From: Corticium candelabrum
Taxonomy: Eukaryota > Porifera > Homoscleromorpha > Homosclerophorida > Plakinidae
Assembly (NCBI RefSeq): GCF_963422355.1
Contig: NC_085092.1
Span: forward strand, 2,145,966 to 2,209,965
DNA: 64,000 bases
Reading direction: 5' to 3'
The position numbers and the translations under genes were made by a program. This document shows positions 58,301-64,000 of the stretch, one piece after another. Positions within the stretch are counted from its first letter, which is position 1; each line of letters begins with the position of its first letter. The notes under the pieces were generated by a model that saw nothing but the letters and a program-made list of their open reading frames with translations, was not told the origin of the DNA and did not search any database.

Positions 58301-60478
58301 CCAATAAAGTACATACTATTTCACAACAAGCAGTACAAGTCTCACTCTGTAACATCTGAATCAGCAGCAACACTTCCATGAACCGGTGAGCTTAAAAGAG
58401 CAGTCTGAATTTCCACCTGTAGGCCGGTCTCCGGAACAGAATAAGAAGCAAACTCATCAGAGTCAGCACGTTCTCTCTCACTCTCTGGATTAGCTCGTTC
58501 CTCCTTCTCTTTATCGTCCTTTCTCTCTTCTGCTGGCTCTGTCTTGTCTCCATCAGTTTCTTCATTCAATTCCTGATAATCAGGATCAATATCTGTCTGT
58601 GCTGCAGCACCATCATGGGCTGGTTGTGGCTTAGATGAGATCATAGCTTTTATGTCACCAGCACTACTGGACAAACGACGAGCTTCTGCTTCAGCTTGGG
58701 GAGAAGCTACGTAGCTAGGAGCTAAGATATCAAATCAAATTAAAACCAAGATATAGAACTTATAATGAAAATATGCTGCTATTTCATTCTGGATATCTAG
58801 TAAACTTTATCATAGGACACCACTTGTACCATTCGTATGAACACACATGTTCCCTTCACTCGAAACTCCCTAGGTAAATTTGCAAGTATAAATTATGTAA
58901 TCAAAAAGCTATTCGTGTGAAATCCACCATAAGCCAGATAATCAATGCAGTGATTTAATAAATGCAATCTCCGCAAGTCAATCACCAAAACACAATATTG
59001 ATATATGCTTCCATTCAAATCAAACATATCGCATTTAGGCGTGAGTATGGATTCATTTCTACAACCTCGCCATATGGTGGAGGCCAGAATTAGAAAATTC
59101 TTTGAAACGGTGAATGCGGTTCTGGGGCAAAAAATAGGTGGTGTGTGTAGATCTGACAAAGTATGGTTAAGAATTGTGGGCATAAGACTTTTTCTGGTAC
59201 TGGCATTTGGCTCTTATCTTTGAGATTATGACAGATCTAAGAGGTGGTTCACAATTTTTCCTCATTTTCACGAGCGTATGAAACGTACACTAGGAGGTTA
59301 TGGGGTAGGGTCTTGCGTACGCTCTTTAAATGGTCATTAGGATATTAATATGTATATCTTCTCATTTTAATACCAAGCGATGCTTTATGCGAAATGCTTG
59401 GGAGACGCATTGCGTAAGACCCTTAATAGACGGTTACAGTGCTTAGAGTTGAACTCTTTTGATGTGGTCTGGAATCGCAAAGTTTGCCCATGTGCACACT
59501 GAATTAATCCAGGTATTTAAGGTAGCGTGGGGTCTGCATGAAAGCCTTCCAAGACTATCAGTCATTGTTTACTTATTGCCTGCATAAACCAACCGTTGTG
59601 CGCACTGTCTACATCATCACTTTATGAATGTCTTTGTATTCAACAACAAACATTGACGGAGCGAGGGAGTGTGTGCCGGACAGAAGGAGTGGACAGCAGC
59701 TGCAAAAGACAAGGCCAAGCTCTGCCTCACGTTCGAAGCAGAAAGAAAAAGATGAATAAGACGGAGAAAGGATTCGGGACGTTGCATTCAATAATTGGTT
59801 TTTGTAGAAGACAGTAAGATGTCACATTCTACGTAGTATAATGCATACTCGTACATGTCAGCACGTGATCAGAAAATTGTCATTTTAAAATATGCATTTG
59901 GAGAGAGAGAGGGGGGGTAGCCAAAAAGCGTACGTTTTGTACGCTTGTGAGAATGACGAAAGTTGTGGACCACCCCTGTGCTATTCACAACAGAGTTTTC
60001 TAAGTTTAAAGTCATTTATTTACTTATGCATAATGTGTATATTATGAACTCGTTTATTTCTTGTACATGTACCTTATAAAAATCAAAGTTGTCTATTACG
60101 CACAACAATGTTCCTGATAGCTCCTTTTAATAACATGATAGATTTCCAATATATGTGCATTATTCACAGTACTTTGCAGTGTGTTCCAACTTCAATAGCA
60201 CAATCATTTATACATATGCTTTCACCTAGTCTCATTCTGCATTTTATTTAATTAACAGAAGAATGTGAAAGGGCTCCAGTTTACTGATGTAATTTGCTAA
60301 ACATTGCCAACATTTCTAAAGAAACCTTGATAATGATTCACTAGCCTAGTTACATGCTAATGAAGGAGTATAACCACTCAAACAACAACTAACTCACATA
60401 CCATAGCTCAGGGGTTCTTTATGTGTTGGTGTTGGAGGCTCTTGTGATCTTTCGTTTCTACCTCTTTTGCTTGGCTTT
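52360..60478 (-). CDS. Acidic coiled-coil protein, unidentified, five 3' exons
   Basis: Minus-strand exons with canonical borders and consistent phases: 60402-60478 (KPSKRGRNERSQEPPTPTHK), 58346-58721 (SYVASPQAEAEARRLSSSAG, then an acidic run with ERKDDKEKEERANPESERER), 58216-58288 (GFTVTASGESMGEETLTVNA), 54024-54188 (TPLDAMLADLEPSQQPNGIK) and 52360-52422 (KIADQLDALAADLSALKQES, TAG stop at 52360-52362). The C-terminus is a predicted short coiled coil. No enzymatic motif is seen. Exons between 54188 and 58216, and those upstream of 60478, could be missing. Introns hold a Gypsy relic, several MITEs and a LINE fragment. I do not recognise the family. Confidence 0.7.
52654..53109. mobile_element. 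456-bp MITE, TA target duplication
   Basis: Ends CCTTGTTCACACTGGCAC and, inverted, CCCTGTTCACAGCAGTGC are flanked by TA on both sides. No coding region. It lies in the last intron of the acidic-protein gene. The rest of 53110-54023 shows nothing recognisable. Confidence 0.7.
55400..56340 (-). pseudogene. Ty3/Gypsy integrase relic
   Basis: Minus strand: 56000-56206 reads LHRARVGSTRMRKLARRYDW then WPGIDRDIDKMVHNCDVC, the HHCC zinc finger. Around 55700-55990 follow HFDFAGSFNNFM and SNGQAERFI, core fragments in broken frames. 55410-55616 reads LLLGRKLRCSFDMLVPEF, the end of the core. Stops and shifts are frequent. No LTR, RT or protease was recognised, so this is a 3' fragment. It lies in an intron of the acidic-protein gene. 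It differs from both integrases at 5-11 kb. Confidence 0.8.
56355..57012. mobile_element. 658-bp TTAA-flanked MITE
   Basis: Ends AGGAACACTC and, inverted, AGGTACACTCC are flanked by TTAA at 56351-56354 and 57013-57016. It resembles the ends of the 230-bp element at 3688-3917 (AGGAGCATTCC). It interrupts the right copy of a direct repeat whose uninterrupted partner is at 55020-55097. Confidence 0.75.
57260..57890. repeat. Scattered short CTGT/CAGA microsatellites
   Basis: Short runs of CTGT occur at 57283-57320 and 57752-57770, with a CAGA run near 57690 and CTGCCTATCTGTCTG near 57870. These may be tails of LINE copies similar to the array at 11-15 kb, but no reverse-transcriptase coding was recognised next to them. 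Confidence 0.45.
58945..59225 (+). pseudogene. LINE reverse-transcriptase C-terminal fragment
   Basis: The plus-strand frame reads FKSNISHLGVSMDSFLQPRH then MVEARIRKFFETVNAVLGQK and VWLRIVGIRLFLVLAFGSYL. This matches the RT thumb region of non-LTR elements, where ...YLGV is followed by ...RIRKFxxxxNxVL...K...VxxxLLxYGS. The frame is open but short, in an intron of the minus-strand acidic gene. Confidence 0.6.
59240..59976. mobile_element. 737-bp TIR element related to 29476-31408
   Basis: The left end GAGGTGGTTCACAATTTTTC continuing CTCATTTTCACGAGCGTATG and the inverted right end GGGGTGGTCCACAACTTTCG TCATTCTCACAAGCGTACAA share the GCGTACAAAACGTACGC core with the 1.9-kb element. No transposase frame. 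A worn single end of the same family lies near 50408-50470. Confidence 0.72.
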
Positions 60479-61500
60479 CTGAAACAACAAAACAACTCAA
60501 TATCACAACATATAACAAGTAGGATATCAAAGAAATTGTTTTAAAAAGTTGTTTAACTTACTGAAATGTCACCTGCGACAAACTGAGATGCTACACTGTA
60601 ACTGTAATTTTCACCACACAACATGCCTACTTGTTTCTATGCCTTTGCAGACCTAGGCCTAAATACATATTTGATGAACTGCTATAGCTTTTACACCTGT
60701 TAGGCCATAACCAGTAAACAGATTGTAGCCGTACATGAACAAATAACCCTAGCCTCCTCTTCATAGACTATATCAATGATATGCCTTTACCGTTATAACG
60801 CCAAATTAGATATCTTGACAGGGTTTCCCCTAGAACTGTCAGCAAGGTGGGCTTGCCCTGCAAGAATTTTGGGCATGGCAGAAAAAGAAATGGGATTACT
60901 CTCGTCAGAGAGATGTTTACTACACCATAATATGGGTATGCGCACGTGCACATTTTAACGCACACACTAAGCTTTTTGGGTATCCTAACGTAGTTAGAAT
61001 CTGGGATTGCGGAAGTGAAGACATGTCAATTTATCAACACCCGAAACATGACTTCTTCACTCAGTCAAACATCACCAAGTTTTTCTACAAACAGCAGTGC
61101 GCCTATGGAAAATCCAAGTCAACAAGAAGAATCAAACAATGAACTAGAATGCAACAGTACAAAGAAAACAAACATCATGATTCTGAATTTGTGAGTCATG
61201 ACTAATGGAGTTTCTGTGGCTTCACTACGTTTCAGATAACCAGGAAAGCCCGGTTACATACTGTTCACTGTACAGAAAGTACAATAGGTCATCAAGAAGA
61301 TTGTTATCGGTTAGCATTCCATGCCATCTGTTTCATCGAGACAATTTACTGATCCTCAATAGTCTCAGTGATATAGCGATGCTGTGTTTGCAGAATCCCA
61401 CATTACTGCAGTAAGAAGATCTGAAGACAGGTCTGGAGGCATCGTAGCAGCATTCGACATATGAGTCTGTCAACAACGTAAAGCTATTCTACAGCTCTGA
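60479..61500. other. No gene recognised
   Basis: Short open frames only. The upstream exons of the acidic-protein gene are expected in this direction but I could not identify them. The most 5' part of the hAT relic may begin near 61200. Confidence 0.35.
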
Positions 61501-63690
61501 ATTGTACATATCAACTAGGCAAACAGGAAATAGCTCATCATACCAAGTTTGGCTCATTGCCCAAGTCACTTGGATGTTTGCATTTGCGAGAGTTTGAACA
61601 TGCTGGGAATGCCACATACTCATCTCACAGAACTATTGACGAGTTTGTCTCTATTCTTAACGTGTGCACAAGAGAATGCCTTGCAGTATATTTAGTCAAG
61701 TGCTGCCATTGGCTTCCTACATGATGAGTCCACCGATACAGCAAACTTGAAGCAGCTCATCATTTTACTAGGCTTTGGTAGATAATGGTTCTGCATGTAC
61801 AACCTTCTTAGAGGTTGTTAGCATTCACAATAGCAAGGCTGCTACGATAGAAGAAAAGCTTGTATCAGTGTGTGAGAAATGAAAATACCAATGGCAAAGG
61901 TCACTAGTTTTGGTAGCGATGGCACCGCTGTGATGGTAGGACAACAAGATGGAGTTGCAACGAGACTGAAGCAACTGAATCCTGAAATGCCGTCAGTCCA
62001 GCGTGGTGCACATTGCCTCTCTTAGCTGCCTCTCAAGCTGCTAGTAGTGTCTCTCATCTTGTGAAATTTAATGGTCATCTTACAACAATTTTCTTTTTCT
62101 TTTAAGCACAGTCTAGTGCGAGAATCAAGTCTTCATGCACTGCAAGAAATTCTTGATGAGCCTATTCTAAAACTGAAAAAGGCAGTACACACAAGATGGT
62201 TGTCGCATGATCAAGCTGTTGCTTCTATACATCGTACACTGTCGTCTTTATTGGCATGTCTGGCAGAGAAGCTGAAGAGAACCATGCTGTTGCTCAAGGT
62301 TAGCTGTTAGCAGTAAGATCCTACAACTTTATTACCACTGTCTATCTACTCAGTGATGTTGTTCACCACCTTTTCATAGTTAGCCTGGTCTTTCTGATGG
62401 AAGTTGATCTGACAACGATACAGCCACAAATTCAAGCTACAATATCTTCTCTCAAGCTTCTTTGCAACCAACCAGGGCCTTTCTTACAGAAGCTGCCTAA
62501 CATTTTGGAAGAATTGACACCATACGGTGTTTGTATTCTATTTCAAGACACTAAGGGTGCATTTCTTTTGCCTCTTCTGCTCTTCTGGAATAGAGGTGTC
62601 AGAAGAGAACAGAAGAGGTCGATCATGCGCAGTCTGATCAGAAGAGCCAAGTCAAAGAGATGACCAGAAGAGGACCTAGAAGAGCTGAGCATGCGCATTA
62701 ATAGTTTATCAGTGTGATGGACGCGGAAGCGGTAGCTGTAGTAGTGTGTTAGCAAATTAATTAGCGAAATAAGGTTTTCACTAAAGAAATTGGATCTCTA
62801 CTTGAAGAGGCGAGTTCTACAACAGTTGTCTCCGTTTCTGGTGCCTCAAAGGGGGTCCTTGGAGAACACCCACTAGCAGCAGCTGTAGTTGTGGGACTTG
62901 ATATTGCTGGAAGACCACTTGGTTTCCAAAGCAAAGGAAGCGAAGGACGCTCGTACGGCTCCATCGATACGCGAGTTTTTAATACGCATGTCTCACAAGT
63001 CACGAGACTTCTTCTCTTCTGCCTCTTCCGCCTTTCGGCCAGAAGAGCCAGAAGAGGTCTCGTGACTCTTCTAACACTCTAGAAGAAGGGGGGAGAAGCA
63101 AAAGAAACAACCAGAAGAGGTCGCGTGACTCTTCTGGCCTCTTCCAGAAGAGCAGAAGAGGCAAAAGAAATGCACCCTAAGAGACAATTTGAGACAAAAG
63201 TTAGAGAAAGATATCTTAGCAGCTTGATAAGCAAATTGGAGAGTCGATTTCAGGACAGTACACTACTCAGTACATTCACTCTTTCTATCCTAAAGATGCT
63301 ATTGAAGAAAAAGGCAAATCTAATGATGATTTTAGCAAGCATAAGGATGAGTAACTGGGTGCTTTCGTTGTGCACTTCTCTGCAATTGACAGTCACAGAG
63401 AGCAGTTTCAACTTGAATGGAACATCATAAAACACATCAAAGTGAAAGATATTTCTGAATTGTCTACAAGAGCAGTAACGCAGTTTATTGCTAGTGACAA
63501 TACAATCAAAGAACTTTATCCTGATCTTTCAAGGCTTTGCAGCATAGCCCTTGTTCTGCCTGTCTCCACTACAGATTGCGAGACAGGCTTTTCAACCTTC
63601 AAGCAAATAAGGACGGTGCCTTGGAATAGACTAACAACAGCAACATTAGATAAGCTTATTCTAATTTCTTCCAAGAGCCCTGGATGACCC
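61500..63690 (+). pseudogene. ZNF862-like hAT transposase, decayed, split by a MITE
   Basis: Plus strand, through several frame changes: SSHRTIDEFVSIL (61612-61660), SYMMSPPI/DESTD region near 61725, MPMAKVTSFGSDGTAVMVGQ then QDGVATRLKQLNPEMPSV (61885-62010), VRESSLHALQEILDEPILKL and KKAVHTRWLSHDQAVASIHR (62115-62240), VDLTTIQPQIQATISSL near 62400. After the inserted MITE come RQFETKVRERYLSSLISKLE and a C-terminal CSIALVLPVSTTDCETGFST then FKQIRTVPWNRLTTATLDKL, the hAT dimerisation domain. It is a third hAT lineage in this window. Beyond 63690 nothing else is recognised. Confidence 0.75.
62555..63177. mobile_element. 623-bp MITE with 36-bp near-perfect TIRs
   Basis: GGGTGCATTTCTTTTGCCTC TTCTGCTCTTCTGGAA at the left and its inverse at the right, flanked by TAA on both sides, place it with Harbinger-type elements. 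Inside, CAGAAGAG/CTCTTCTG motifs recur on both strands. Removing it and one TAA rejoins the hAT coding region. Confidence 0.9.
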
Positions 63691-64000
63691 TGATGACTTT
63701 GGCTTTGATCAAGCTTTAGTTAAGTGGGGTTCGAAATGCAGTAGCAGGTTTAGAATTAATGATGAGTCACAAACTGAAAGAGTACATTAAAATTTAAATG
63801 ATTAATAATATTCTGAAAGCACATGATTCATAATGCTGCATACACTAATGCGATCTATCGGCATAGACTTCAACTACTGTAGTTGCTGGTCTTTCTTTAG
63901 CATAACTACAGTAATGCATGTAATGAATTCTTACAGTATTTAATATTAATAACAATTTTAATACTATTATAATATTGTGCTGATTAATATTAAAATCACA

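Overview
The window is nuclear DNA of an animal, most likely an early-branching marine invertebrate such as a sponge, though nothing here fixes the phylum. It is AT-rich, with GT-AG introns, CA/GT and CAGA microsatellites, and split metazoan genes: L-threonine 3-dehydrogenase (TDH), a BTB-BACK-Kelch protein, and an acidic coiled-coil protein. Host exons are a small fraction of the sequence. Most of the window is transposable-element (TE) material of unusual diversity.

Layout. 0.7-7.5 kb (minus): a decayed, intron-rich Ginger1-type transposase gene with a Gypsy-like integrase (zinc finger, DDE core, GPY-like tail), an OTU protease and a Ulp1/C48 protease, broken by nonsense codons and a frameshift. 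9.6-11.0 kb (minus): a second intron-containing integrase gene of KRBA2 type, with an intragenic tandem duplication, running into a 200-N assembly gap (11001-11200). 11.4-15.3 kb (plus): a head-to-tail train of 5'-truncated LINE 3' ends, each bounded by (CAGA)n and interrupted by two MITEs. 15.6-38.7 kb (minus): TDH exons, including one intron of about 15.9 kb packed with nested transposons. That intron holds two almost identical hAT elements of about 3.17 kb in inverted orientation (19477-22649 plus, 25890-29060 minus). 33.7-38.4 kb (plus): a dead DIRS/Ngaro-like tyrosine-recombinase retrotransposon with split direct repeats, lying between two TDH exons.

42.1-45.3 kb (minus) is a dead LINE. 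45.5-47.9 kb holds nested MITE and hAT derivatives. 48.3-51.9 kb (plus) is the clean two-exon BTB-Kelch gene. 52.4-60.5 kb (minus) holds five exons of an unidentified acidic coiled-coil protein, with a Gypsy integrase relic and MITEs in its introns. 61.5-63.7 kb (plus) is a decayed ZNF862-like hAT transposase split by a 623-bp MITE.

The intact functional units are the BTB-Kelch gene, the visible TDH exons, the acidic-protein exons and hAT copy 1. The best candidates for new biology are the integrase-OTU-Ulp1 gene, the LINE train that appears to be targeted to CAGA microsatellites, and the inverted hAT pair inside the TDH intron.
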